Source: Pseudomonadota bacterium | GTDB lineage: Bacteria > Pseudomonadota > Gammaproteobacteria > CAMYNG01 | Reading direction: 5' to 3' | DNA length: 12,827 nucleotides | NCBI GenBank assembly: GCA_020347585.1 | Contig: CP070733.1 | Coordinates: forward strand, 2,240,950-2,253,776 | Translations under genes and position numbers: made by a program | Shown: positions 12,648-12,827 of the stretch, in pieces | How positions within the stretch are numbered: the first letter of the stretch is position 1 | Layout of the letters: each line of letters begins with the position of its first letter | The notes under the pieces: model-generated | What the model saw: only the letters and a program-made list of their open reading frames with translations | Told to the model about the DNA's origin: nothing | Databases searched by the model: none

Positions 12648-12827
12648 TTGCCTATATTCCTTCACATAATCCATAATACTATCAGCAGTTAGTTTAAAGG
12701 TAGGAGATATGTCCATTCCTGCACTTTTTAGTCCTTTCGCCGTCCACTTATTGCATGTGTTCATGAAATAAAAATTACCTACCCCTTTATAAAACTGACT
12801 ATTTCCATATATTCCACCCTTAAGCTC
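12576..12827 (-). CDS. Integron cassette gene: DUF2459-family C-terminus (5' end beyond the window)
   Basis: The frame is open from the right edge: it includes ELKGGIYGNSQFYKGVGNFYF and then MNTCNKWTAKGLKSAGMDIS, SPTFKLTADSIMDYVKEY. The N-T-C-N-x-W-T-x-x-x-L-x-x-A-G block is the C-terminal hallmark of DUF2459, a family of about 170-220 residue proteins of unknown function, often exported. The ATG at 12764 is internal to that block and is not the true start. The last 20 or so residues (TTGSTGHSKATPLRSAPFECQ) are encoded by the attC site itself, where the stop at 12576 lies. The N-terminal two thirds are outside the window. Confidence 0.75.
   Translation of the reverse strand, partial: ELKGGIYGNSQFYKGVGNFYFMNTCNKWTAKGLKSAGMDISPTFKLTADSIMDYVKEYRQALTTGSTGHSKATPLRSAPFECQ

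Noticed and set aside
1..12827. CRISPR arrays, rRNA or tRNA genes, complete insertion sequences
   Set aside because: No regularly spaced repeats, no tRNA cloverleaf with a TTC arm, no rRNA segments and no transposase or integrase gene were found by eye.

Overview
This window looks like chromosomal DNA of a GC-rich gammaproteobacterium, probably environmental. The closest matches by eye are E. coli YajD, ArfB and PsiE, alongside an orphan ParA ATPase, a DM13 protein, a DUF2846 protein and a chromosomal-integron-type cassette run. Genus cannot be assigned from sequence alone. About 10 kb is compact GC-rich core or accessory DNA. The last 1.5 kb (about 11,260 to the end) is sharply AT-rich and built differently. 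Layout: (1) 1-1520: a TetR-type repressor (5' part only in window terms, its C-terminus lies off the left edge) diverges from a di-iron sterol desaturase/fatty acid hydroxylase. Their shared spacer carries a TTGACA/TAAACT promoter bracketed by two ATACC...GGTAT palindromes. (2) 1641-2695: a CigR/RcnB-like lipoprotein with PPGL repeats converges on a small exported EF-hand protein, which is preceded by a structured 240-nt leader or small RNA with its own promoter. (3) 2696-6573: a minus-strand block, in transcription order SRPBCC-domain protein, PsiE-family membrane protein, DM13 protein, YajD HNH protein, ArfB ribosome-rescue hydrolase, orphan ParA. (4) 6583-8070: a CRP/FNR-like palindrome lies between the SRPBCC gene and a divergent lipoprotein metallophosphoesterase. 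(5) 8120-9805: minus-strand GST-family protein, DUF2846 protein and a small two-helix membrane protein. (6) 10032-11255: two identical 29-bp REP-like repeats flank 1.17 kb holding a decapitated XdhC-family remnant and a small secreted-protein gene with a LacI-type palindrome in front. (7) 11254-12827: three minus-oriented integron gene cassettes with recognisable attC sites and no integrase in view: a DUF2459 protein (cut by the window edge), an unknown 227-residue protein split by a -1 shift at a T6A slippery heptamer, and a small secreted protein. The attC of the last cassette loses its R' box exactly where the second 29-bp repeat begins. How it fits together: regions 1-5 are independent small transcription units concerned with lipid modification, envelope proteins, ribosome rescue and possibly stress or anaerobic response. 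Regions 6-7 are a mobile and decaying zone where a repeat family has broken both a chromosomal gene and the distal end of a cassette array. The most informative parts are the cassette array, its frameshifted gene and the repeat/attC junction.
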